A DNA stretch of 64,000 nt from Clitopilus passeckerianus (taxonomy: Eukaryota > Basidiomycota > Agaricomycetes > Agaricales > Entolomataceae), in NCBI GenBank assembly GCA_944990035.1, contig CALYLX010000126.1, positions 62,001 through 126,000 of the forward strand. The letters run 5' to 3'. Below, piece after piece: positions 1 to 9,448 of this stretch. Under the pieces are notes generated by a model. The model ran no database searches and had not been told where the DNA came from. It saw only the letters and a list, made by a program, of their open reading frames with translations. Position numbers and translations under genes: made by a program. Numbering within the stretch: the first letter of the stretch is position 1; every line of letters begins with the position of its first letter.

Positions 1-581
1 TCAACCCCGAGAGGTTTATCGAGCAGCCAGAGCTGCATAAATATCCTGATTATGCGTTTGGGTCTGGGAGGGTAAGTCTTCCGTATGCTAGGGTCTTCGA
101 GAAACAGAGTCTAACAGGCCTTTTAATTGATCTAGCGTGCATGCGTGGGCATACATCTAGCTCATAGCGCCATCGTGAGTACATCTTCTATCTGCGGTGG
201 TTCAAAAGACGAGAGAGCTAATTATTACGGCGAACAGAAAATCAACGCGATGAACCTCGTATACTTCTTCAACATCTCCAAAGCGCTAGATGCGGACGGG
301 AACACTATAGAGCCGAATCTTCATATCTGCAGAGAGGTATATTGATTCTTCCCTTCTCACTCCATTCGAATAAACGTCGTGGTATACTGACACTAATTGG
401 CTCGTAGGGTCTTGTACAAACTCCTGAGGAAGTCAACGTCTCAATCAAGCCGCGTAGCGCACATCATGTGGAGGTGCTGAGGAAGGCGTTTAGAGATTCG
501 GAGGAGGCGTTTACGCCGTTTGAGTATAATTTGGACGAGGAGGAGAGAAGGAGTGCGAGGGAGGTGAGGAAGGCTGCTTGA
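1..581 (+). CDS. Cytochrome P450, C-terminal part (5' end outside window)
   Basis: Four exons can be read: 1-71, 136-174, 238-336 and 408-581, all with GT-AG introns, ending in TGA at 579-581. The first exon reads NPERFIEQPELHKYPDYAFGSG and the second continues RRACVGIHLAHSAI. Together they give the heme-binding loop FGSGRRACVG with the cysteine thiolate ligand, so this is the end of a class II (membrane-bound, reductase-dependent) P450 monooxygenase. Exon lengths (39, 99 and 174 nt for the last three) equal those of the two complete P450 genes at 935-3261 and 4931-7142, so all three are paralogues. The gene converges on its neighbour at 935. It shares with it a charged C-terminal tail after the heme domain (VLRKAFRDSEEAF then PFEYNL). 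Substrate unknown. The N-terminal half, including the I- and K-helix motifs, lies outside the window, so integrity cannot be judged. Confidence 0.9.
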
Positions 582-934
582 GTCGTGTGTATTGGAGAAA
601 CTCGAAGTTATTTTTGGACTCTGTAATGACGAGCAAAGGTCAAAGCATAGACGAATTTAGTGTTGAACGCCGAGCGCTGAACCCCAGTGAGATCAATTGA
701 ACTGTGCGATTTGGATTAGGCGCTGTATATGGGCTATTTTACACAGGTACAGAATTGGGAACGACCCATACAAGTTAGGATATTGCTAGTTTCTCCCTCC
801 AACCAACCCTGCTCCACCCTCGCGCAAAACAACATCACATTTGCAGAGAACGGCAAAGCAAGCATCATTCATACGGCTCATCGCGGGGAGAACTCTACAA
901 CGTAAGAAACCCTCTAACCACATCTCCAAACTTC
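582..934. other. Convergent intergenic space between two P450 genes
   Basis: This is the 353-bp 3' to 3' gap between the plus-strand P450 ending at 581 and the minus-strand P450 ending at 935. I see no coding signal, RNA gene or repeat in it. It presumably holds the two 3' UTRs and polyadenylation signals. Confidence 0.5.
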
Positions 935-3261
935 TCAAGCACCCCGCCTCATCTCCCTCGCCTCCCTCCTCTCCTCCTCCCCCAAATTATACTCAAACGG
1001 CCTAAACGCCTCCTCCGAATCTCTAAACGCCTTCCTCAGCACCTCCTCATGATGTTTGCTGCGGGGCTTGAGGGAAACGTTCACTTCTTCCGGACTTTGT
1101 ACGACACCCTAAAGCAGTGCCAGCCGATTAGCATTGACGATTACTGGAGTGAAAACGGTGAGAAAGGATCAATGGTGAACGCACCTCTCGACAGAAATGA
1201 AGATTCGGCTCTATGACGTCTCCGTTCGTATCTAGGGCTTTGGCGATGTTGAAGTAGTAGACGAGGTTCATCGCGTTGAGTTTCTATTCGCATTCGTCCC
1301 AATTAGCTCTCTCTTTCTCCCCAAACCACCACATAAGAGAGATACTCACAATAGCGCTATGAGCCAGATGTATACCGACGCATGCACGCTAGATCGAACA
1401 AAGGGCCGTTTAGACTGTAATTCTCGAAGGAAAATCCAGACATGCGAAAGACTTACCCTCCCAGACCCAAACGCATAATCAGGATACTTATGCAACTCCG
1501 GCTCCTCCACAAACCTATCCGGATTGAACCTCTCCGGCTCTTTCCATATATTCGAATCGCGGAACATGCTCCCTGCAAGACCAATCTTATCAGTTCCATT
1601 CCCCCTGACCTCCAGATGTATATGGGGGAAAATAAAGGGAAGGGAGACGTACAGCTATTCTGGAATATAATACTCCCCTTCGGAATAACATAATTCTTAT
1701 ACTGAATATCCTCAATCGCAGCATGTGGGACGCCGAGTGGGATGACGGGTCTGAATCGGGTGGTCTATCGTCCAAAGATCACACAAATCCCAATCAGTTC
1801 CACGAGGCCTTCCCTTCAACAGAAGAGAGAAACGCACCTCAGCAACAACAGCCCTCAAATACTCCAACCTCTCAAAATCGTCCAACTCAGGTCCCCTATC
1901 CGTACCCACGACTCTATCCATCTCCTCATGCAGCTTCGGCAGGACCTCCGGGTGGGCAGCGATGCAGAGGATAAAGATTTGTAAAAAGGTCGAGGTCGTT
2001 TCGGCCCCTGCTGCCATCATCACGTAGCCGAATGCCCTATTCAACGTAAAATAAGTAGGTTCGATCAGTATCGATCCTAACTCGGAGTGAAGGGAGAGAA
2101 CTCACCGCAACGCATCATGATCCAAATTCCACTCCCCCGCCCTCAAATAAACCTCCTCCATAAACGCCCCATTCCCCACACCCCTCTCCAACCTCTCCTC
2201 AACCGGCCTCAACATTTCCCCCAACACACCCTCATGCCTCTCCTTCAACTCTCTACATTTCCCTTTCCAGCTTGCCCACCTCTCGGGGATGTGTTTTAGG
2301 AATGGAAATAGATCGACGGGTGGGTGTTCGGTGGGGGAGGACATGCGGACGGCCAGGTCGAGCATTTGCCAGAAGGAGAGGTAGAGTGGCGAGGAGGGTG
2401 TGGGGAAGCGGAGGCCGAACATTACGGAGTTGATGACGGAGGTTGAGGTGCGGCGGAGGTGCGTGCGGACGTCCTATGTAGGTAACAGAGTAAGTACCAC
2501 GAAGCCGAGGTAGGAATAGAAGGGTATCGGAGAGAAGGAGAAGAAGAAGAAGAGGGAAAGACGTACGGAGGGTGTTTGGAGGATATCGTACATGAGCTGG
2601 GTGCTTTCTGCTTGTTGGATGCCGAGGTGGGATCTGCAGGCGTTGGAGGAGAGGACTTGTTGAGCTGCGCGGCGGAGGGAGCGCCATCTATCGCCTGATA
2701 GAGGTGTAAGGTGTACGTGAGTTGTGAAGCTTAGATAGCTCGGCGTGCGAGGGATACGTACCATATCGGGCCCTGGGGGAAAGTAATTGTTAGGTGATAG
2801 ACTCGTCGGAAGGAATTGTAGACCCACATGGCGACATTGTTATTCTGCCCCTCGATCCGCTCCTTGATATGGATAGAAGGTCGGTCTGATGAGAACGCCG
2901 AGTTCTTATCTAGGACGTGGTGGATCGCTTCGTACGAGCTCAGGACGACAAGCGTCTTGTGTGCGAGCTTCAGGCTGAAGATGTCGCCATATTGGGAGGC
3001 CCATTCCGCGAACCTGAGGAACAGTCAGCTTCTGGGAGGAAAAGATGAAGCATATACGCACTGATAATGCCCACCCTTCTTTGGCAACATGTGTATATTC
3101 CCCACAAGCGGCTTCGTTGGAGGTCCGGGAGGGAGGTAAGGTTCTCTCCGGCCATACCGAGCGAGCTTGTACCCAGCCCAAACAAAGATGCCAGCTACGG
3201 CGAGGAAGAGTGGCCGAGAGGGTGCGAGGTCTTCGAGGCGTGTTGTGTCAAACACTGGCAT
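935..3261 (-). CDS. Cytochrome P450 monooxygenase, complete, 11 exons
   Basis: Exons on the minus strand: 3062-3261, 2828-3013, 2762-2772, 2567-2694, 2106-2473, 1838-2036, 1653-1764, 1457-1572, 1350-1388, 1185-1283, 935-1108. They total 1632 nt, giving 543 aa with frame kept throughout. The start at 3261 is a true ATG. It precedes a hydrophobic N-terminal anchor and the proline-rich hinge LPPGPPTKPLVGN typical of ER-bound P450s. The I-helix oxygen-activation motif is AGAETT near residues 307-312. The K-helix ExxR is E364-T-T-R367, split by an intron and followed by FRPVIPLGVPH. The heme loop FGSGRRACVG has Cys443. No lesion is visible, so it should be functional. The third exon is only 11 nt. 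The family looks like an agaricomycete P450 clan of unknown substrate. I do not assign a CYP number. Confidence 0.92.
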
Positions 3262-3849
3262 GCTGATGTTGTCTTGCTATGTAAAATATGGCGACTCTGA
3301 GTGGCAGAAGACAACCTGGCAGGAAGTCCTGGTGGATTGTACTCGTCTTCATGTCCGATAGATCGCACTCGGTATGCCCTGTGGCGATAATTACACGATG
3401 CAGGAGATGTCACGATGGGTGGAGTTGTGAATGTATTGGCGTAAGCTACGAGGTGTCAGTTCATTCATGTTTGCCCGATCGGATGATCTGCGGCGGATAA
3501 ATTTGGAACAGGTGATCTGTCGTGCCAAGAAACGGGATCATTTGTGGGCGTCTACAATGACGCTTAGCTAAATCGTTCCCACGGACGGAGTCCCTCATTT
3601 CTTCCCTTCAGCCACGAAACCTGTAATCTCAGGCGAACACACTTGCCTGCATTATGCGTTACGGGTACTTTCATACATACGTACAGTGATTGCGGTGCTG
3701 GGGTGCACAAAGATACAATTACGCACAATCAGATGGCCTCCTCAACGGGTCCGATGGACGACAAGTGAATGAGGCCCCGAGGTTGAGTCAGTCCAGAAAG
3801 CGTTCAAAGCCAAACGATTTCTCACTCACAACTACCATTCACCCCAGCC
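3262..3849. other. Divergent intergenic region
   Basis: These 588 bp separate the starts of the minus-strand P450 (ATG at 3261) and the plus-strand gene at 3850. They should hold both promoters. I see no further gene, repeat or clear TATA element. Confidence 0.4.
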
Positions 3850-4731
3850 ATGCACCAAGAGCACAACATCCCCTGGAACAAGCTCGCTTCCAACTACAAA
3901 TTCGTCCGCGATAATCCCCATTTCACTCCCCGAGTCACTGGCCTTTGGCCCCGTCACCGTCCATCCCAGGGGCAAGACCTCAAATACTTCGAGCGAGCCT
4001 TCATTCAAACCCTCCGAACATTCGCAGACACCGAAAGGCAGAAATTCGACGCGGAACCTCAACCTTCCACTGACGGCCTCATATTTTCCCATGCGCTGCG
4101 GGAACAATATAAGGAGAGCGTTCGTCGGGATGAAGTCCCGAACAAGCAGAACCAACAGCTGCGATACTGGGAGCAGAACGCCTGTTCCTGGGAGCCCGCG
4201 CAGGGCCCGCGACTATCCTACGCCGACCCCTACTGCAATCATCTCGCCACTATAATCGAGGTCCTCATCCTCGATACCCACCTCTCCCCTCTCATAATCC
4301 TCGCCCGCAACCCTAAAACACCCATTCGAAGCCTCATAACCATGGGCCAGAGCTGGAACCACGGGTTTTCACGCATCATGTACTCGGCGCTATTTTCCTA
4401 CATCTTCATCAACCTCTGCATGGCGATTGGTGTACTCGACGATGGGCGATACCTCGAGACGTCTGCATATAAGCAGATTGTGTGGTACATGGAATGTGAC
4501 AGGTCCACGCCTGCTATTGGGAGGATATTTGATCGGTATATGTCCACGGTGGAAAGGGATCCAGAGTGGAATCGACCGATGCTACACCGGGATTATGAAA
4601 AGCTTCATGAGTACATGAAACTTTGCTTTGCTATTCTGTATAGATATGATTTGGTGTTGCGCGAGTGTGGAGTTGATCCAGACTGGGAGGGGGAAGTTAG
4701 GAATATCCTAACACGCATGGGTCGTTCGTGA
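3850..4731 (+). CDS. Hypothetical protein, single exon, 293 aa
   Basis: An uninterrupted reading frame runs from a true ATG (MHQEHNIPWNKLASNYKF) to a stop at 4731. The length and mixed amino-acid composition, with frequent Trp, Tyr, Arg and acidic residues, make it a credible gene rather than a shadow. I do not recognise a family. A central stretch near residues 175-200 (FSRIMYSALFSYIFINLCMA) is hydrophobic and might be membrane-embedded or a buried helix. The C-terminal half looks helical, with charged segments (YEKLHEYMKLCFAILYRYDL). No signal peptide, catalytic motif or cysteine pattern is evident. It sits between two minus-strand P450 genes and is transcribed against them. Nothing in the sequence links it to P450 chemistry. 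An extra small intron or exon cannot be excluded. Confidence 0.6.
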   Translation: MHQEHNIPWNKLASNYKFVRDNPHFTPRVTGLWPRHRPSQGQDLKYFERAFIQTLRTFADTERQKFDAEPQPSTDGLIFSHALREQYKESVRRDEVPNKQNQQLRYWEQNACSWEPAQGPRLSYADPYCNHLATIIEVLILDTHLSPLIILARNPKTPIRSLITMGQSWNHGFSRIMYSALFSYIFINLCMAIGVLDDGRYLETSAYKQIVWYMECDRSTPAIGRIFDRYMSTVERDPEWNRPMLHRDYEKLHEYMKLCFAILYRYDLVLRECGVDPDWEGEVRNILTRMGRS

Positions 4732-4930
4732 TGATAGCGATACTGTTGGCGCCTATGGAGGCGCTTATCCCAAACCCATCCAGCCAGATGCAACTCAACT
4801 CGGTAGTAGGGCGAACGCGAGTTGATGGGTAGTAACTAGCAAAGGAGGATCCGGGGGCCGTTTTGCAGTCTAGAAGACATTTTCATAATGATTTGTACAA
4901 ATAGCCTTCGATACAAGGAGAATCCTAGCA

Positions 4931-7142
4931 CTACGCCGCCCGCCTCATCTCTTCCGCATACCTTCTCTCTTCCTCATCCAAATCATATTCAAAAGGACTA
5001 AACGCCCCCGCCGAGTCTCTGAACCCCTTCCTCAGGACCTCCTCGTGATGAACACTACGCGGCTTGATCGAAACGCGGACCTCATCAGGGCTCTGGAGGA
5101 TACCCTACGAGCAAACATTATCTTCTGCATAGAACTGCATAAGTGGGAAGGAAGGTACTAACGTCTTTGCAGAAATGAAGATTCGGCTCAACCACCTTTC
5201 CATCCGAGTCCAACGCTTTTGTGATATTGAAGAACCAGATGAGGTTCATGGTGTTGATTTTCTGTTAGGGGAGTAATACCAACATCAGGAATCGGTTTGA
5301 CAGACACAGAATCAGTCAGGGCTTACCAGAGAGCTGTGGGCGAGGTGTATGCCTACACAAACGCGCTGGAGGATTCGAATTGAGTATTAGAGGTTCCAAA
5401 CCAGTTGAAGAGTCGACTTACTCTCCCGGATCCGAAAGCATACTCAGTGTACTTGTGTAATTCCGGATTCTCGATGAACCGCTCTGGATTAAACGTCTCT
5501 GGGTCCTTAAAGATATTCGGATTGCGGAACATCGCCCCTTTTGAGGATGGTTAGTACACTTTTTTGGCCATAAATACGTTGGAAAGAGGTAGAGTCTCAC
5601 AGTTGTTGTGGAATATCACCGATCCTTTTGGAATAACATATTGTTTGTATTGAATGTCCTTCGTAGTTGAATGTGGTAAGCCAAGGGGTATGGCAGGTCG
5701 GAAACGGTGAGTCTGTGCCAGAAGTGAGTTCTAAGAATGGAGAACGTGGAATGACCACTCCACGCACCTCGTTGATGACTGCTTGAAGATACGGAAGATT
5801 CTCAAAATCATTTAACTCCGGTGTTCGTTCCGGGCCAACAACTCTATCCATTTCCTCGTGTAGCTTGGGCAAAACCTCAGGATGGGCAGCAAGACAAAGT
5901 ATAAAGATCTGGATAAACGTCGATGTCGTCTCTGCGCCTCCCACCATCATACTGTAGCCGAAAGTCCTGCCACCATTCATTAGCCAGCGTTCTGCAGCGT
6001 AGAAACACCATTTCAACGACTCACTGTAAGGCATCCTGATCCAAATTCCACTCCTTCGCACGCATATACACCTCCTCCATAAACGCCCCATTCGTCGTAC
6101 CCCTCTCCAACCGTTCCTCAACAGGCTTCAGCATCTTCCCCATAACATCATGATGCATCTGCTTCAACGTTCTGCAGAGCGTTTTCCATTTCGCCCACCG
6201 CTCGGGGATATATTGCAGAATTGGGAAGAGGTCAATGGGAGGATGTTCAGTCGGGGAGCTCAGACGGAATGCGAGCGCGACGAGCTCCCAGAATTCGGTG
6301 TAGAGAGAAGTGGTAGGTCGAGGAAAGCGGACTCCGAACATGACAGAGTTGATCACTGAGGTCGAGGCTCGACGGAGGTGTGTCCGGACGCCCTGCAAGT
6401 GAAAATGTTCTCAGTTTTCTGCGTCGTGGATTGAGCAGAAGTGAAGGAAGGCAGACCTCAGGAGATTGGAGGATATCATACATGAGCTGCGTGCTTTCGG
6501 CTTGCTGTATTGCAAGGTGGCTTCTGCAGGCATTGGCGGAAAGAACTTGCTGAGCTGCCCGTCGAAGAGCTCTCCACTTATCGCCTGTAAGTATACTTGA
6601 GTACTGTCGCTGGAATACACGCCTCACTGTACGCACCATATCGAGCCCTGATAAAAACATGTTTTAGACGAGACTTCTGCACGTCAGAAAGGACTTACAG
6701 CGCAAGATTGTTATCCTGTCCCTCAACCAGCGATTTCATATGTATAGAAGGGCGATCGGAAGAAAACACAGAGTTCTTCTCCAGAATATGTTGTATGGCC
6801 TCATACGAACTCAGCACGACCAACGTTCTCTGTGCGAGCTTCAAGCTGAAGATTTCGCCATACTGGTTGGCCCATTCCGTAAACCTAAACGACGCGGGTT
6901 GAAGTTTGAATTGGAGCCGAAAAGGAAGAAGCCCTGGCGAGTACTGACTGGTAATGTCCCCCTTTCTTAGGCATAATGAGGAGATTCCCAACGAGAGGTT
7001 TAGTGGGAGGCCCAGGAGGGAGATGTGCTTCTCTCTGCCCATACTGAGAGAGCTTGTACCCAGCCCAAGCACAAACACCAACTGCGACCAGCAATAGAGG
7101 CCGAGATGGGGTAAGCTCTTCGAGTCGTTGAGTATCAAGCAT
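4931..7142 (-). CDS. Cytochrome P450 monooxygenase, complete, 11 exons
   Basis: This is a paralogue of the P450 at 935-3261, with the same exon plan on the minus strand: 6949-7142, 6699-6884, 6637-6647, 6457-6584, 6025-6392, 5768-5966, 5601-5712, 5422-5537, 5327-5365, 5163-5261, 4931-5104. They total 1626 nt, giving 541 aa. Exons 2 to 11 match the sister gene in length exactly. The N-terminus has a membrane anchor and LPPGPPTKPLVGN. The I-helix motif is GGAETTST, ExxR is E-T-H-R (E362) followed by FRPAIPLGLPH, and the heme loop is FGSGRRVCVG (Cys441). The start at 7142 is ATG. No stop or frameshift is seen. It probably oxidises a hydrophobic secondary metabolite or xenobiotic at the ER with P450 reductase. 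That role is family knowledge, and the substrate is unknown. Confidence 0.92.
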
Positions 7143-8061
7143 GCTGAGGGATTCAGAAAGCAGTGGCGGGCTTCAAGAAGAGCAGAAATGAACGCAAGAG
7201 GTTTTTCCCAGAGCTAAGTCCTGTTACTAATTGCATGCATGATCAATACATTCGACTGAACGATGTGACGCCGTCCCTGAGCCTCATTATTAAAACTGAA
7301 CCATGTCTGCCATTCCCACTCTCTCACGCGTGTCCGTTCGTGTCAAAGCCTTCATTTTTGTATCGGCTACGTTACTACAAAGAGGATACTTAGATGAATG
7401 AGTTGAGATAGCTTGGATAGGAAATTCAAAAACCGACCAATATCATTATCAAGCTCTATATATTCTCAACCAGCTAGTCAAATTCATCGAGCTCTGTCTA
7501 CGAATCTGACGCGTCTAGGCAGTGACGCAAGTGACGAGGGCCAAGAGACAAGAGAGTACGAATGGAAAGGTGAGAGCGTTACCGTCACGGTTCATTTGAC
7601 GAGCGCAAGGGCGCAGAACTCAATTCCTCTGAAGGCCTTCGTACGAAAATAACTTGTTTTGCAGATATCGTGTTCATTGGCCTAAAAGCCTCCGTATACT
7701 TGTGCTCGTCTTAGACTACGCTTCGACCCGCAGTCGTAGCTCGTAGCAACAAAGTTCAAATCAGCCTGAGCTTCTCTCACACTCACACGGACTGATCGCA
7801 GACTTTGAAACGAGTTCGCGATCTGACCAGTGTGAGCCCAACTTCTTATGGGGCCCCCTCGTCTCGCATCCCTCCTCTCCTCACCACCCAAATTGTACTC
7901 AAATGGCCTGAACACCTCCGAATCTCTGAATGCTTTCCTCAGTACCTCCCTGTGATGGTTGGAAGGCATCTAGATTCGTCTATTAGAACCATTATAGTAC
8001 CCCGTACATTCCTCCTGGACAGCTGCGAACCATTTGTACACTACTGAAAGAATACTTGTTG
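7143..8061. other. Intergenic region containing a P450 relic
   Basis: This stretch lies upstream of the P450 starting at 7142 and downstream of the F-box-like gene ending at 8062. Apart from the P450 C-terminal relic at about 7845-7969, I see no gene. No upstream P450 exons could be found between the relic and 8061. Confidence 0.5.
7845..7969 (-). pseudogene. P450 C-terminal exon relic
   Basis: The minus-strand reading VLRKAFRDSEVFRPFEYNL, followed by GGEERRDARRG, closely matches the last exon of the three P450 genes in the window (VLRKAFRDSEEAF then PFEYNL). One or two residues are missing after RDSE. No heme loop, I-helix or other exons are found around it, so it is a fragment left by a duplication or deletion in the P450 cluster. 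The frame runs on past the homologous end into unrelated sequence. Confidence 0.8.
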
Positions 8062-9291
8062 TCAGTACGTCCTGATACCATATGCGACGTTGATGCTACC
8101 ATTGCTGCGCGTTTGTGGGAAAATGAGATTAACAAACTCTACACCATCGAAAGAGTCACGCCCCGCCACAGTTGTTAAGAAGGTAACTTTGATATTTGAA
8201 ATGAATTTCTGAGACAAATGCCTGTCAATGGCTTCCCACTGGGTCGGATCATTAGGAAGTCTATTCATGCCATTTCCGGTGCAAGCTAGCACAAGATTAA
8301 AGGACCTGGGGGTGCTTGGTGAATACAGCAAGGTTTGGACGGTACGGGCTAGCCCTTGTAAGAGTTGAAGCCTCTTCCAGTTTGTGAATCGTAACGTCAA
8401 CAGTTTCAGGGACCCCAATGTTGACAAGTCGAAAGAATAGTCGTCAAAGTCTATCGAGGAGTGCGTGGCCAAGTTCAGAAAGTTTCTTATTGCTATCAAC
8501 AGGGTCTTACCGTCAAAGCTCAGACTTAAGTCTTCGACTGACCTAAAAGTTGGCCGTAATGCTTTCCATAGATTATACGTAGATAGCTGGGTACGGAGAC
8601 CCATGTGGACGAGTTTGACGTGAGTGAGGTCAAGAGGAAATCCTCTGTCCGGGAGGGTTCCCGTGACGAGGCTGAATGCTTCAATTTGAGGTAGGGACAT
8701 GCCGGGATCGAAGTCCTCGTCGTATGTTATAGAAGAGCAGGAGAGCACCAAGGTTTTCACTGAGGAGCAGGCTCCGAGCTGGGATGCCGGTATCTGACCA
8801 ATGCCCTTGAGACGCAGCCCCTTCAGTGTCTGAGCCTTGACGAGATCTTTGAAAGCCAGGCGGAATTGCAGCGGTAGGGAAGACCATAGCCGCTCGAATC
8901 CGTCTAGTGAAATCTCGACGATCCTCAATGCCTTGGCAGAAGTTAGAGATCGGATGATTTCGGGGAGGTCTTGATGATACAGGACGGAGTCTATGAAGAG
9001 ATGCGTGTTGAACGGCACCATTAGTCTGATTTCCTTGATTAAGGGTACGATATGAGGGGAAGCTAAAATAAGGTCCTTGAGTCTAGCGCAGGCGGAAGAG
9101 GGTAATCCGAGGGATATTTGCTGAAAAATCTTCTCTTGACACAACCTGGCAAAAGCTTTGCATACGAGAGAGCATGCTTGGAGCATGAGGCAATCGTCAT
9201 GGAGAAAGCTGATGATGATCTCGAATATCTCAAGTGGGAACATTGGCGATGAGTTATCGAATATGTTTGGCCCCTCAGGTAGTATTTCCAT
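8062..9291 (-). CDS. F-box-like protein, about 409 aa
   Basis: The first in-frame ATG of this open frame is at 9291 (MEILPEGPNIFDNSSPMF), although the frame is open further upstream without an ATG. Residues about 18-60 (FPLEIFEIIISFLHDDCLML then SLVCKAFARLCQEKIFQQI) fit the fungal F-box-like pattern: a proline-leading helix, hydrophobic spacing, and C-xx-F/W near the end. The rest has spaced leucine-rich segments (LRIVEISLDGF, VKTLVLSCSS, LKLLTLRFTNW) typical of the irregular LRR-like tails of basidiomycete F-box proteins. Such proteins usually recruit substrates to SCF ubiquitin ligases through Skp1. That role is inferred, and the target is unknown. The gene is head to head with NLR1, with a 157-bp gap between the start codons. 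Confidence 0.75.
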   Translation of the reverse strand: MEILPEGPNIFDNSSPMFPLEIFEIIISFLHDDCLMLQACSLVCKAFARLCQEKIFQQISLGLPSSACARLKDLILASPHIVPLIKEIRLMVPFNTHLFIDSVLYHQDLPEIIRSLTSAKALRIVEISLDGFERLWSSLPLQFRLAFKDLVKAQTLKGLRLKGIGQIPASQLGACSSVKTLVLSCSSITYDEDFDPGMSLPQIEAFSLVTGTLPDRGFPLDLTHVKLVHMGLRTQLSTYNLWKALRPTFRSVEDLSLSFDGKTLLIAIRNFLNLATHSSIDFDDYSFDLSTLGSLKLLTLRFTNWKRLQLLQGLARTVQTLLYSPSTPRSFNLVLACTGNGMNRLPNDPTQWEAIDRHLSQKFISNIKVTFLTTVAGRDSFDGVEFVNLIFPQTRSNGSINVAYGIRTY

Positions 9292-9448
9292 GTATTCGAG
9301 GTAGGAAAACGGGCTCCTCTGCTTGAGGAGACAAAGCAATTTCAGAATTTGCGATGGCTGTGCAAATCAGGAGTGGCTTACCCTAACTCCATCTCCGCCT
9401 GGGTACTCGTGAACATGCTCTTGTCCGTAGTCCAAGTGCTTCGACACG

